From: Streptomyces inusitatus
Lineage (GTDB): Bacteria > Actinomycetota > Actinomycetes > Streptomycetales > Streptomycetaceae
Length of the DNA: 64,000 nt
Assembly (NCBI RefSeq): GCF_014651115.1
Contig: NZ_BMWG01000023.1
Span: 48,227-112,226 of the forward strand
Direction: 5' to 3'
Shown here piece after piece: positions 32,792-42,451 of this stretch (position 1 is the stretch's first letter; each line of letters opens with the position of its first letter). The notes beneath the pieces are model-generated. The model searched no databases. It was not told the DNA's origin and was given only the letters and a program-made list of their open reading frames with translations. The translations under genes and the position numbers were made by a program.

Positions 32792-34150
32792 TCACAGCCC
32801 CGGTATCCGGCCGTTGCGGAAGAGGTCGACGAAGATCTGGTGATCGGCCCGGGCCCGCGCTCCGTAGCCGTGGGCGAAGTCCACCAGCAGCGCGGCGAAG
32901 CCCTCCTCGTCGGCGGCGATCGCCGCGTCGATGGCGCGCTCGGTGGAGAACGGCACCAGAGAGTGGCCGCTGCCGTCGTCCGCCGCGCCGTGCATGGTGG
33001 CCGTGGCCCGGCCGAGGTCCGCGACGACGGCGGCGATCTCGGCGGGGTCGTCGATGTCCGACCAGTCCAGGTCGACCGCGTACGGGGAGACCTCGGCGAC
33101 CAGCTGGCCCGCGCCGTCCAGCTCGGTCCAGCCCAGCCAGGGGTCGGCGTGGTCCTGGAGGGCCCGCTGGGAGATCACGGTGCGGTGGCCCTCGTGCCGG
33201 AAGTATCCGCGCACGGCGGGATCGTCGATGTGCCGGGAGACCGCCGGGGTCTGCGCCTGCTTGAGATAGATCACGACGTCGTTCTCCAGGGCGTCGCTGT
33301 TGCCCTCCAGCAGGATGTTGTACGAGGGCAGACCGGCGGAGCCGATGCCCACGCCGCGTCTGCCGACGACGTCCTTCACCCGGTAGGAGTCGGGCCGGGC
33401 GAGGCTGGACTCGGGGAGGGTCTCCAGATAGCCGTCGAAGGCCGCGAGCACCTTGTACCGGGTGGCGGCGTCCAGCTCGATCGCGCTGCCGCCGGCGGCG
33501 AAGCGCCGCTCGAAGTCCCGGATCTCGGTCATCGAGTCCAGCAGCGAGAACCGGGTGCGCGCGCGGGCGTGCCGCAGGGCGGCCAGCAGGGGGCCCTCCG
33601 CGGTGTCCAGGGTGAAGGACGGCACATCGTCGTCCTTCGCGCCGCTCGCCAGGGCGTGGATCCGCTCGCGGTAGGCGGCGGCGTAGGTCCGCACCAGCTC
33701 GGTGATCTGGTCGTCGCTGAAGGCCTTGGTGTAGCCGATCAGCGCCAGCGAGGCGGCCAGCCGCTTCAGGTCCCAGGTGAAAGGCCCGACATAGGCCTCG
33801 TCGAAATCGTTGACGTTGAAGATCAGCCGGCCGTTGGAGTCCATGTAGGTGCCGAAATTCTCCGCGTGGAGATCACCGTGGATCCAGACCCGGCTGGTGC
33901 GCTCGTCCAGATAGGGGCCCTGGTGGATCCCCTCGTCGCCGCGGGCGGTGTGCTCCCGCTCCAGATCGCTGTAGAACAGCCCTGCGGTGCCCCGGTAGAA
34001 GGCGAACGCCGAGGCGGCCATCTTCCGGAATTTGATCCGGAAGGCGGCCGGGTCGGCGGCCAGGAGCTCGCCGAAGGCGGTCCCGATCACGGTGAGAATC
34101 TGCTCACCGCGCTCTTCGGCCGTGACCTCGGCGGGGTGCGGTACCGACAT
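32792..34150 (-). CDS. DUF2252 family protein
   Basis: A 452-residue cytoplasmic protein of the DUF2252 family. The HGDLHAENFG motif at 91-100 and the NVNDFDEAYVGPFTWDLKRLA block resemble the catalytic loop and metal site of aminoglycoside-phosphotransferase-like kinases. Also visible are VGIGSAGLPSYNILLEG and the QAQTPAVS region. Biochemical function is not established. ATG 34150 is preceded by AGGAGG; the open frame extends much further upstream without support. Divergent from dnaE across 241 bp, in which I see no clear operator. Confidence 0.9.
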   Translation of the reverse strand: MSVPHPAEVTAEERGEQILTVIGTAFGELLAADPAAFRIKFRKMAASAFAFYRGTAGLFYSDLEREHTARGDEGIHQGPYLDERTSRVWIHGDLHAENFGTYMDSNGRLIFNVNDFDEAYVGPFTWDLKRLAASLALIGYTKAFSDDQITELVRTYAAAYRERIHALASGAKDDDVPSFTLDTAEGPLLAALRHARARTRFSLLDSMTEIRDFERRFAAGGSAIELDAATRYKVLAAFDGYLETLPESSLARPDSYRVKDVVGRRGVGIGSAGLPSYNILLEGNSDALENDVVIYLKQAQTPAVSRHIDDPAVRGYFRHEGHRTVISQRALQDHADPWLGWTELDGAGQLVAEVSPYAVDLDWSDIDDPAEIAAVVADLGRATATMHGAADDGSGHSLVPFSTERAIDAAIAADEEGFAALLVDFAHGYGARARADHQIFVDLFRNGRIPGL

Positions 34151-34391
34151 CGCTGTGTGCCTCCTGGGGCAGTACGAGAGGATCCCGGGCCGGGCCCGGG
34201 AGACAAGGCGTTCCACCCCTCTCCAACGCTCGGCGGCGGCCGGGAGTGCCCCCTCTTCGGGCATCTGTGCGGACGGTCTCGCGGACCTTCGCGGAGCGCC
34301 GCGGTTGTCGGTCGGGAGTCGTAGACTTCCGAGCTGTCTCCCCAGACACTCCCGCCGCCTGCCGTCGCCCGCTCCTCTGGAGGCCCCTGTC

Positions 34392-37300
34392 GTGACCAAA
34401 CCGCCGTTTACGCATCTGCATGTGCACACCCAGTACTCGCTGCTGGACGGCGCGGCGCGGTTGAAGGACATGTTCGACGCGTGCAATGAGATGGGCATGT
34501 CCCACATCGCGATGACGGACCACGGCAATCTGCACGGTGCGTACGACTTCTTCCACCAGGCGAAGAAGGCGGGGGTGACGCCGATCATCGGGATCGAGGC
34601 CTATGTGGCCCCGGAGTCCCGGCGGACCAAGCGGAAGATCCAGTGGGGACAGCCGCACCAGAAGCGCGACGATGTGTCCGGTTCCGGTGGTTATACCCAT
34701 AAGACGATCTGGGCGGCGAACCAGACGGGTCTGCACAATCTCTTCCGGCTCTCCTCGGACGCCTACAAGGAGGGCTGGCTCCAGAAGTGGCCCCGGATGG
34801 ACAAGGAGACCATCTCCCAGTGGTCGGAGGGGCTGATCGCCTCGACCGGCTGCCCCTCGGGCGAGCTCCAGACCCGGCTGCGGCTGGGCCAGTTCGACGA
34901 GGCCCTGAAGGCGGCCTCGGAGTACCAGGACATCTTCGGCAAGGAGCGCTACTTCCTGGAGCTGATGGACCACGGCATCGAGATCGAGCGCCGGGTGCGG
35001 GACGGCCTGCTGGAGATCGGGAAGAAGCTCGACATCCCGCCGCTGGTCACCAATGACTCCCACTACACCTACGCCGGCGAGGCGACCGCGCACGACGCGC
35101 TGCTCTGCATCCAGACCGGCAAGAACCTCTCCGACCCGGACCGCTTCCGCTTCGACGGCACCGGCTACTACCTGAAGACCACCGAAGAGATGTACGCGGT
35201 GGACTCCTCGGACGCCTGGCAGGAGGGGTGCCGCAACACCCTGCTGGTCGCCGAGCAGATCAACACCGAGGGCATGTTCCAGGCCCGGAACCTGATGCCG
35301 AAGTTCGACATCCCCGAGGGCTACACCGAGACCACCTGGTTCCGCGAGGAGGTCCGGGTCGGCATGGCCCGCCGCTTCCCCGGCGGCGTCCCCGAGGACC
35401 GCCAGCGCCAGGCGGAGTACGAGATGGACGTCATCATCGAGATGGGGTTCCCGGGGTACTTCCTCGTGGTCGCCGACTTCATCATGTGGGCCAAGAACCA
35501 GGGCATCGCGGTCGGCCCCGGCCGCGGCTCGGCGGCCGGCTCGATCGTCTCGTACGCGATGGGCATCACCGACCTCGACCCGATCGAGCACGGACTGATC
35601 TTCGAGCGCTTCCTCAACCCCGAGCGCGTCTCCATGCCCGATGTCGACATCGACTTCGACGAGCGCAGGCGCGTCGAAGTGATCCGCTATGTGACCGAGA
35701 AGTACGGCGCCGACAAGGTCGCCATGATCGGCACCTACGGAAAGATCAAGGCGAAGAACGCCATCAAGGACTCCGCGCGGGTGCTCGGCTACCCGTACGC
35801 GATGGGCGACCGGCTGACCAAGGCCATGCCCGCCGACGTCCTCGGCAAGGGAATCGACCTCTCCGGCATCACCGACCCCTCCCACCCGCGCTACAGCGAG
35901 GCGGGCGAGATCCGGGGGATGTACGAGAACGAACCGGATGTGAAGAAGGTCATCGACACCGCCAAGGGCGTCGAGGGCCTGGTCCGCCAGATGGGCGTGC
36001 ACGCCGCCGGCGTGATCATGTCCAGCGAGACCATCACCGACCACGCGCCGGTCTGGGTCCGCCACACCGACGGCGTCACCATCACCCAGTGGGACTATCC
36101 GCAGTGCGAGTCGCTCGGCCTGCTGAAGATGGACTTCCTGGGCCTGCGCAACCTCACCATCATGGACGACGCCGTCAAGATGGTGAAGGCGAACAAGGGC
36201 GTCGAGCTGGAGATGCTCGCCCTCCCGCTGAACGACGCCCCCACCTTCGAACTGCTCTGCCGCGGTGACACCCTCGGCGTCTTCCAGTTCGACGGCGGCC
36301 CCATGCGCTCGCTGCTGCGGCTGATGAAGCCCGACAACTTCGAGGACATCTCCGCCGTCTCGGCCCTGTACCGGCCGGGCCCGATGGGAATGAACTCCCA
36401 CACGAACTACGCGCTGCGCAAGAACAAGCAGCAGGAGATCACCCCGATCCACCCGGAGCTGGAAGAGCCGCTCCGGGAGGTCCTCGACATCACCCACGGC
36501 CTGATCGTCTACCAGGAGCAGGTCCAGAAGGCCGCCCAGATCATCGCCGGGTACTCGCTCGGCGAGGCCGACATCCTCCGCCGGGTGATGGGCAAGAAGA
36601 AGCCCGAGGAGCTGGCGAAGAACTTCACGATCTTCCAGGCCGGCGCGCGGAAGAACAACTACTCCGACGAGGCGATCCAGGCCCTGTGGGACGTGCTGGT
36701 CCCGTTCGCCGGATACGCCTTCAACAAGGCCCACTCCTCCGCGTACGGACTGGTCACCTACTGGACCGCCTATCTCAAGGCGAACTACCCCGCCGAGTAC
36801 ATGGCGGCGCTGCTGACCTCGGTCAAGGACGACAAGGACAAGTCGGCGGTCTATCTCAACGAGTGCCGCCGCATGGGCATCAAGGTGCTCCCGCCGAATG
36901 TCAACGAGTCGGAGTCGAACTTCGCCGCCCAGGGCGACGACGTGATCCTCTTCGGCCTCACCGCGGTCCGCAATGTCGGAACCAATGTGGTCGACTCGAT
37001 CATCCGCTCCCGCAAGTCCAAGGGGAAGTACTCCTCCTTCCCCGACTTCCTCGACAAGGTCGAGGCGGTGGTCTGCAACAAGCGGACCGTGGAGTCCCTG
37101 ATCAAGGCGGGCGCCTTCGACGAGATGGGCCACACCCGCAAGGGGCTGGTCGCCCACCACGAACCCATGATCGACAACGTGGTCGCGGTCAAGCGCAAGG
37201 AGGCCGAGGGACAGTTCGACCTCTTCGGCGGCATGGGCGACGAGGACGCGGGGGACGAGCCGGGCTTCGGGCTCGACGTCGAGTTCTCCGACGTGGAGTG

Positions 37301-37934
37301 GGAGAAGTCCTATCTGCTCGCCCAGGAGCGGGAGATGCTCGGGCTCTATGTCTCCGACCACCCCCTCTTCGGCATCGAGCACATCCTCTCCGACAAGTCG
37401 GACGCCTCGATCTCCCAGCTCACCGGCGGTGAGCACGCCGACGGCGCGGTGGTGACCATCGGCGGCATCATCTCCGGCCTCCAGCGCAAGATGACCAAGC
37501 AGGGCAATGCCTGGGCCATCGCGACCGTGGAGGACCTGGCCGGCTCCCTTGAGTGCATGTTCTTCCCCGCCACCTACCAGCTGGTCTCCACCCAGCTGGT
37601 CGAGGACACCGTCGTCTTCGTCAAGGGACGCCTCGACAAGCGCGAGGACGTGCCCCGGCTCGTCGCCATGGAGCTGATGGTCCCCGACCTCTCCAACGCG
37701 GGCGCCAACGCCCCGGTCGTCGTCACCATCCCCACCGTGAAGGTGACCCCGCCCATGGTCACCAGGCTCGGTGAGATCCTCAGCCACCACAAGGGCAACA
37801 CCGAGGTCCGGATCAAGCTCCAGGGCCCCCGCTCGACCACGGTGCTCCGGCTCGACCGGCACCGGGTGCAGCCCGATCCCGCACTCTTCGGCGATCTGAA
37901 GGTGCTCCTCGGCCCGGCCTGCCTGGCGGGCTGA
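34392..37934 (+). CDS. dnaE: DNA polymerase III alpha subunit DnaE
   Basis: The 1180-residue replicative polymerase. A PHP domain opens the protein (HLHVHTQYSLLDG, about 8-20). The catalytic aspartates are in PDVDIDFD, with Asp417, Asp419 and possibly Asp421. Helix-hairpin-helix and OB-fold regions follow. Length is normal for DnaE1. GTG 34392 has GGAGG 8 nt upstream; the open frame runs back to 34032 without homology. It ends before a strong bidirectional hairpin. Confidence 0.97.
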   Translation: MTKPPFTHLHVHTQYSLLDGAARLKDMFDACNEMGMSHIAMTDHGNLHGAYDFFHQAKKAGVTPIIGIEAYVAPESRRTKRKIQWGQPHQKRDDVSGSGGYTHKTIWAANQTGLHNLFRLSSDAYKEGWLQKWPRMDKETISQWSEGLIASTGCPSGELQTRLRLGQFDEALKAASEYQDIFGKERYFLELMDHGIEIERRVRDGLLEIGKKLDIPPLVTNDSHYTYAGEATAHDALLCIQTGKNLSDPDRFRFDGTGYYLKTTEEMYAVDSSDAWQEGCRNTLLVAEQINTEGMFQARNLMPKFDIPEGYTETTWFREEVRVGMARRFPGGVPEDRQRQAEYEMDVIIEMGFPGYFLVVADFIMWAKNQGIAVGPGRGSAAGSIVSYAMGITDLDPIEHGLIFERFLNPERVSMPDVDIDFDERRRVEVIRYVTEKYGADKVAMIGTYGKIKAKNAIKDSARVLGYPYAMGDRLTKAMPADVLGKGIDLSGITDPSHPRYSEAGEIRGMYENEPDVKKVIDTAKGVEGLVRQMGVHAAGVIMSSETITDHAPVWVRHTDGVTITQWDYPQCESLGLLKMDFLGLRNLTIMDDAVKMVKANKGVELEMLALPLNDAPTFELLCRGDTLGVFQFDGGPMRSLLRLMKPDNFEDISAVSALYRPGPMGMNSHTNYALRKNKQQEITPIHPELEEPLREVLDITHGLIVYQEQVQKAAQIIAGYSLGEADILRRVMGKKKPEELAKNFTIFQAGARKNNYSDEAIQALWDVLVPFAGYAFNKAHSSAYGLVTYWTAYLKANYPAEYMAALLTSVKDDKDKSAVYLNECRRMGIKVLPPNVNESESNFAAQGDDVILFGLTAVRNVGTNVVDSIIRSRKSKGKYSSFPDFLDKVEAVVCNKRTVESLIKAGAFDEMGHTRKGLVAHHEPMIDNVVAVKRKEAEGQFDLFGGMGDEDAGDEPGFGLDVEFSDVEWEKSYLLAQEREMLGLYVSDHPLFGIEHILSDKSDASISQLTGGEHADGAVVTIGGIISGLQRKMTKQGNAWAIATVEDLAGSLECMFFPATYQLVSTQLVEDTVVFVKGRLDKREDVPRLVAMELMVPDLSNAGANAPVVVTIPTVKVTPPMVTRLGEILSHHKGNTEVRIKLQGPRSTTVLRLDRHRVQPDPALFGDLKVLLGPACLAG

Positions 37935-37979
37935 CCGGCACCGGGGAACCGGCCCGGCGCACCGCCGGGAACCGCGCGC

Positions 37980-38017
37980 GGAAGGGGCGCGCCCGTATCG
38001 ACGGGCGCGCCCCTTCC
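37980..38017. terminator. Bidirectional terminator after dnaE
   Basis: A perfect 17-bp stem (37980-37996 with 38001-38017) and an ATCG loop lie between dnaE and the convergent small gene at 38046. Confidence 0.9.
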
Positions 38018-38045
38018 AGGTGCCGCGGCCGCGCCGCGGGGTCGG

Positions 38046-38231
38046 TCAGTTGTGCCCGAATCGACGCTGGTGCTTACGGGCGACGTCCGCCGGGCTGCCC
38101 TGCGCCGGCGAGGGGGGCGGGTTCTGCGTCTGCGACTCGTAGGCGGTGGACTTCGCCTGCTCCTTGCCGCGCTCCGCGGCGGACGACCGGTCCTGCTGAT
38201 GACTGCCCTTGCGATTCTTGTTCTTGGCCAT
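38046..38231 (-). CDS. Small hydrophilic hypothetical protein
   Basis: A 61-residue, highly charged protein rich in Lys, Gln, Ser and Arg, without membrane segments (MAKNKNRKGSHQQDRSS at the start, KHQRRFGHN at the end). Similar short proteins are widespread in Streptomyces. An AGGCACACC stretch precedes the ATG. Function unknown; the composition suggests a disordered, perhaps nucleic-acid-associated protein. Confidence 0.75.
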   Translation of the reverse strand: MAKNKNRKGSHQQDRSSAAERGKEQAKSTAYESQTQNPPPSPAQGSPADVARKHQRRFGHN

Positions 38232-38619
38232 GGTGTGCCTCCATCAGAGTTCTCGGGGCTGGAACCGCGACCAGACTCACATATAGGGCGTTGAGTCGCA
38301 TTTTGGATCATTGCCCTGGGTAAGGGGCCCTTGTTATGAGCCCCGAGAAAACTTCCGCCACGCCGATGATCGAGTTCCGGCCGTCAACCCTGACGCGGTC
38401 GGGCAGACTCGACGGAAACCCGGAACAATCCCCGGTCCGGAACCGACACCGGGGAGCGCACGTCTCCCCGATTCCCGGCTCCGCCGGACCGCTCGGCCGA
38501 TCACGACCGTTTCCGCTGTTTCCGCCGCTTCTTTTCACAACTCTTCAAGATCAGCCTTTTCAAGATCCGCAAGCATTCCGATATCTCAGTCCCCAAGACC
38601 TCTATGTACCCGAAAGAGG
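38232..38619. promoter_or_regulatory. 388-bp divergent intergenic region
   Basis: It separates the small hydrophilic gene from the NYN-domain gene. An AT-richer patch (about 38520-38600) precedes the latter and probably holds its promoter. I see no clear -35/-10 pair, RNA gene or repeat. Confidence 0.4.
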
Positions 38620-39861
38620 GTGGAGCGCGTGGACCGCTGCGTTGTGCTGGTGGACGCCGGCTATCTGCTCGGGGCCGCCGCGAGCCTGCTCGCCGGGGAG
38701 CCGACGCGTTCCCGGATCACCGTCGATCACGCCGCCCTCATCCAGGGCCTGCGCGAGCTCGCCGAGGCCGACACGGAACGCCCCCTGCTGCGCATCTACT
38801 GGTTCGACGGCGCCCCCGACCGCGTACCCCAGCCGGAGCACCGGCGGCTGCGGGTGATGCCCCGGGTGACGGTCCGCCTCGGCGCGCTGACCCGCAGCGA
38901 CGGCCGCTGGGCGCAGAAGGGGGTGGACGCGGCGATGCACGCCGAGCTGACCGAACTCGCCAGAAACCGCGCCTGTTCGGACGTGGTGCTGGTGACCGGG
39001 GACGGCGATCTGCTGCCCGGTCTGATGTCCGCGAAGGAACACGGCGTCGCCGTGCACCTCTGGGCGGTGCAGGCCGCCGACGGCGACTACAACCAGTCCG
39101 AGGACCTGGTCGCCGAGGCCGATGAGCGCCGGGTGCTGGACCGGGCGTGGATCACCACCGCCGTACGGGCGAAGGAGCTGGGCGCGGTCTGCGCGCCGCC
39201 GCCGGTGCCCCGGCCCGAGATCGCGGCCATCCTCTCCGCCCCGCTGCCCGAGTCGGCCCTCGCCGCCGCCCAGGCGGCCGCCCCGGACGCGGTGCGCAAC
39301 GGCTCGCGGCCCGCCGCCGCGGGCGGTGTGGAGCAGGGCCCGGCCCCCGCCGCGGCCAAGGGGGTGCCCACCCCCAAGGATCTCGCCAGCCTGCGCGCGC
39401 CGGGGGCGCACGCCCCGCAGCCCCTGCCCAGCGCCACCCTGCGCTGGTCCTCCGACAAGGGCTGGGTGGAGCGGCCCGGCGGCCCGCTGGGGGAGCCGCC
39501 CGAGACCGCCTCCCTGCCCACCCTCGCCCAGCTCACCAGCGCCGAGCAGCGCTGGGCCGACCGGGAGGAGGACATCACCACCGTCGGCGGTGACCCCTTC
39601 GAGGTGGGCCAGGTGTTCGCCCGCCGCTGGATGGAACGCCTCGGCGAGAACGGGCATGTGCAGAAGCTGTCCACCATGTACCCGAGGATTCCGCACCGGA
39701 TCGACGGCGAACTCCTGCGGTACGCGGCCCGCTTCGGTCTCCTCGCCCACAAGGACGATCAGATCGACGAGCACGACCGCTACGCGATCAGAGCGGGGTT
39801 CTGGCGGGAGATCGATGTGAGGGCGGCGGCTGAGCACGCCCCCGTAAGCGAGCAGAGCTGA
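38620..39861 (+). CDS. NYN (PIN-like) domain protein, putative nuclease
   Basis: A 413-residue protein. The N-terminal NYN domain has the acidic motifs VVLVDAGYLLG, KGVDAAMHAEL and VVLVTGDGDLLPG, matching the metal-binding pattern of PIN/NYN ribonucleases. A Pro/Ala-rich linker of about 130 residues leads to a C-terminal helical domain (about 320-405) with repeated Trp and charged residues. RNA substrate unknown. GTG 38620 gives the N-terminus VERVDRC; GTG 38629 has better ribosome-binding spacing, so the start is open. Confidence 0.82.
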   Translation: MERVDRCVVLVDAGYLLGAAASLLAGEPTRSRITVDHAALIQGLRELAEADTERPLLRIYWFDGAPDRVPQPEHRRLRVMPRVTVRLGALTRSDGRWAQKGVDAAMHAELTELARNRACSDVVLVTGDGDLLPGLMSAKEHGVAVHLWAVQAADGDYNQSEDLVAEADERRVLDRAWITTAVRAKELGAVCAPPPVPRPEIAAILSAPLPESALAAAQAAAPDAVRNGSRPAAAGGVEQGPAPAAAKGVPTPKDLASLRAPGAHAPQPLPSATLRWSSDKGWVERPGGPLGEPPETASLPTLAQLTSAEQRWADREEDITTVGGDPFEVGQVFARRWMERLGENGHVQKLSTMYPRIPHRIDGELLRYAARFGLLAHKDDQIDEHDRYAIRAGFWREIDVRAAAEHAPVSEQS

Positions 39862-39883
39862 GGACCCCGTACTCTCGTACCTC

Positions 39884-40867
39884 GTGAGTACGGTGTGCGT
39901 GGTGCGGCGACTGGTCAAGACGTACCCTGCCGCGCGCGCCCGCCGAGGGGTTCCGGCGACGCCCGAGGTGCGGGCCACGGACGGCATCAGCCTGGAAGTG
40001 CTGGGCGGTGAGATCTTCGGACTGCTCGGCCCCAACGGAGCCGGCAAGTCCACTCTCGTGCGCCAGCTCACCGGTCTGATGCGCCCCGACTCGGGCGGCG
40101 TCGAAGTGCTCGGTCACGACCTGGTGCGCCACCCCGAGCGGGCCGCGCGGCTGATCGGCTATCTCGGCCAGGAGTCCACCGCACTCGACGAGCTGACGGT
40201 GGCGCTCGCCGCCGAGACCACCGGCAGGCTGCGCGGGCTCACCATCAAGGACGCCCGCGCCGAGCGCGACGCGGTCCTCGACGAGCTGGGGCTGACCGAG
40301 CTGGCCGGCCGCCCGCTGAAGAAGCTCTCCGGGGGCCAGCGGCGGCTCGCCTGTTTCGCCGCCACGCTGGTGGGGGAGCGTCCGCTGCTCGTCCTGGACG
40401 AGCCCACGGCGGGCATGGACCCGGTGGCCCGGCGGGCGGTGTGGGCCGCGGTGGACCGGCGAAGGGCCGAACACGGCACGACCGTCCTGCTGGTGACCCA
40501 CAATGTGATCGAGGCCGAGACCGTGCTGGACCGGGTCGCGGTGCTGGACCGGGGACGGGTGATCGCCTGCGACACCCCCGGCGGACTGAAGGAACGGGTC
40601 GCGGGCGAGGTGCGGGTGGAACTGGTGTGGCGGGAACGGGCACCGCTGGAGGTGCCGGAGGTGGCGGCCCTGCGCGACTCGGCGCAGGAGTCGGGCCGCC
40701 GCTGGGTTCTCAGGCTGGCGCCGGACGAGGCGCGCGCGGCGGTCGCCGCGGTGACGGGCGGCGCGGCCTTCGCCGCGCTCGACGACTTCACCCTCGCGAC
40801 ACCCAGCCTGGAGGACGTGTATTTGGCGCTCGGGGGGAATGCGACGAAGGGGCTGGTCAAGGCGTGA
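39884..40867 (+). CDS. ABC transporter ATP-binding protein
   Basis: A 327-residue ATPase of the drug/antibiotic exporter type. Walker A is GPNGAGKST at 49-57; the signature KKLSGGQRR and Walker B LLVLDEPTAGMDP follow, then the switch His in VTHNV. The C-terminal 100 residues form the DrrA-like accessory region. A TACTCT box (39870-39875) is 8 nt before the GTG, so the transcript may be nearly leaderless. The stop overlaps the permease GTG. Confidence 0.92.
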   Translation: MSTVCVVRRLVKTYPAARARRGVPATPEVRATDGISLEVLGGEIFGLLGPNGAGKSTLVRQLTGLMRPDSGGVEVLGHDLVRHPERAARLIGYLGQESTALDELTVALAAETTGRLRGLTIKDARAERDAVLDELGLTELAGRPLKKLSGGQRRLACFAATLVGERPLLVLDEPTAGMDPVARRAVWAAVDRRRAEHGTTVLLVTHNVIEAETVLDRVAVLDRGRVIACDTPGGLKERVAGEVRVELVWRERAPLEVPEVAALRDSAQESGRRWVLRLAPDEARAAVAAVTGGAAFAALDDFTLATPSLEDVYLALGGNATKGLVKA

Positions 40868-41694
40868 GCATCGTGCCCATGGAAGCGGTGTCCGGACGGA
40901 CGCGGAGCAGGGGCCGGGACACGGAGGCGGCGCCCGCGCCGACGCCGCTCGCGCCCCGGGCCCGGCTGCTGCCCGCGATGGGCGCGATCTACCGCGCCCA
41001 GCTCTCGCGGGCCCGGGTGGCCCGCATCCCGCTGCTCTTCGTGGCGACCTTCCAGTCCGTCGGGATCATGGTCCTGATGCGGGGCGTCGTCGACGGCGGC
41101 GCGGAGGCCCGGGCCGTGGTGGCCGGTTCCTCCGTGCTGGTGGTCGCCTTCGTCGCGCTCAATCTGCTCGCCCAGTACTTCGGACAGCTGCGCGCCAACG
41201 GCGGGCTCGACCACTACGCGACCCTGCCGGTGCCGCCCGCCGCGGTGGTGCTCGGCACGGCGGGGGCGTACGCCTCCTTCACCGTGCCCGGCACGATCGT
41301 CACGGCGGTGACGGGCAGTGTGCTCTTCTCGCTGCCGATGACGCATCTGTGGGTCCTGGTGGCGGTGATCCCGCTCGCCGGGGCCGCGCTCGCCGGACTC
41401 GGCGCGGCGCTCGGACTGCTCGCGCCCCGTCAGGAACTGGCCACTCTCCTCGGCCAGCTCGGCATGTCGGCCGCGCTGCTGCTGGGGGTGCTGCCCGCCG
41501 ACCGGATGCCCGGGGTGATCTCGTACGCCCGTGATCTGCTGCCGTCCACCTATGGTGTCGAGGCCCTGGCCAGGACCTTCTACGCCAACCCGGACTGGAC
41601 GGCGGTCGCGCGCGACCTCGCGGTGTGCGCGCTGGTCGGCGTGGTCTCGCTGGCGGCCGCGACCTGGGCGTACCGGCGGGCCGCGGTCCGCTAG
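40864..41694 (+). CDS. ABC transporter permease (ABC-2 type)
   Basis: A 276-residue membrane protein with about six hydrophobic helices, the permease partner of the preceding ATPase by GTGA overlap. A 40-residue Arg/Pro-rich cytoplasmic start precedes the first helix. The ARDLLPSTYGVEALARTFYANPDW segment near the end is typical of DrrB-like ABC-2 permeases. Substrate is unknown. Confidence 0.88.
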   Translation: MSIVPMEAVSGRTRSRGRDTEAAPAPTPLAPRARLLPAMGAIYRAQLSRARVARIPLLFVATFQSVGIMVLMRGVVDGGAEARAVVAGSSVLVVAFVALNLLAQYFGQLRANGGLDHYATLPVPPAAVVLGTAGAYASFTVPGTIVTAVTGSVLFSLPMTHLWVLVAVIPLAGAALAGLGAALGLLAPRQELATLLGQLGMSAALLLGVLPADRMPGVISYARDLLPSTYGVEALARTFYANPDWTAVARDLAVCALVGVVSLAAATWAYRRAAVR

Positions 41695-41713
41695 AACGCG
41701 GTTCGCCGGTCGC

Positions 41714-41746
41714 GGTCCGGTAGCCGGTCCGGTAGCCCGGTCCGGT
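41714..41746 (+). repeat. 12-bp tandem repeat
   Basis: GGTCCGGTAGCC occurs twice perfectly in tandem (41714-41725, 41726-41737), followed after one base by a degenerate third copy. It lies between the permease and the next gene, partly in its promoter region. Confidence 0.7.
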
Positions 41747-41782
41747 GAGGCGCGGTCGGCGCTCGCCTGGCACGATGGCCGG

Positions 41783-42412
41783 GTGACCGCACCTCTGACG
41801 CCGCCGCCGCCGAACGACAACCCCTGGGCGGCCCCGCCGCCCGTTCCGGCGGCCGAGGTCCCCGGCTACCCCGGGGGCCCGCGCGCCGAGCTGCGGGACG
41901 CCGCTCTGGTGGCGCTCGTCGTGACGGTGCTGGGCGTGGCGCTGGGGCTGCTGTGGCTCTGGCTCGCCCCCCGGGTGCCGCTGATCTCCGACGGGGAGGC
42001 GGTGTTCCTCAAGAACACCGAGAGCGAGAGCGCGGTGGGCGCGGACGGTGTGTTCGCGCTGCTGGCGGCGGCCCTCGGGGTGCTGAGCGGCGCGGCCGTC
42101 TATCTCTTCCGCCGGTGCGGCGGGATCCCCCTGGTGATCGCGCTGGCGCTCGGCGGGGTGCTGGCCTCCGTGCTCGCCTGGCGGCTGGGGGTGTGGCTCG
42201 GCCCGACGGCCGATGTGGCGGCCCACGCCAAGGAGGTGGGCCGGGGCGTCACCTTCGACGCGCCCCTCAAGCTCGGCGCGAAGGGCATGCTCCTGGCCTG
42301 GCCCCTCACCGCCATGCTCACCCATCTCTGCCTCACGGGCCTCTTCACCCCCAGGGACCCCGAGCCCTCCCCGCCGCAGGAGTGGCTTCCCCCGGGGCCT
42401 GCGGCGCGCTGA
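41783..42412 (+). CDS. DUF2567-like membrane protein
   Basis: A 209-residue protein with a Pro-rich cytoplasmic N-terminus (about 35 residues) and four hydrophobic helices. A loop with LISDGEAVFLKNTESESAVGADG separates helices one and two, matching the pattern I associate with DUF2567. It follows the ABC permease after 88 bp on the same strand, so it may be co-transcribed. Function unknown. Confidence 0.75.
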   Translation: MTAPLTPPPPNDNPWAAPPPVPAAEVPGYPGGPRAELRDAALVALVVTVLGVALGLLWLWLAPRVPLISDGEAVFLKNTESESAVGADGVFALLAAALGVLSGAAVYLFRRCGGIPLVIALALGGVLASVLAWRLGVWLGPTADVAAHAKEVGRGVTFDAPLKLGAKGMLLAWPLTAMLTHLCLTGLFTPRDPEPSPPQEWLPPGPAAR

Positions 42413-42451
42413 CCCCGGCCGCTCCGGCCGTCCCGGTCCTCCCGGCGGCGG

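Noticed and set aside
34151..34588. N-terminal extension of the DUF2252 gene
   Set aside because: AGGAGG before ATG 34150 fixes the start; the extra frame overlaps the dnaE start region and is not protein-like.
34104..37862. A 1252-codon minus-strand frame opposite dnaE, and a 1130-codon plus-strand frame opposite ileS
   Set aside because: Both are antisense to unmistakable genes with full motifs; composition is typical of GC-rich shadow frames.
38311..38619. The 103-codon upstream extension of the NYN-domain gene
   Set aside because: No ribosome-binding site and no conserved residues; the NYN fold begins just after 38620.
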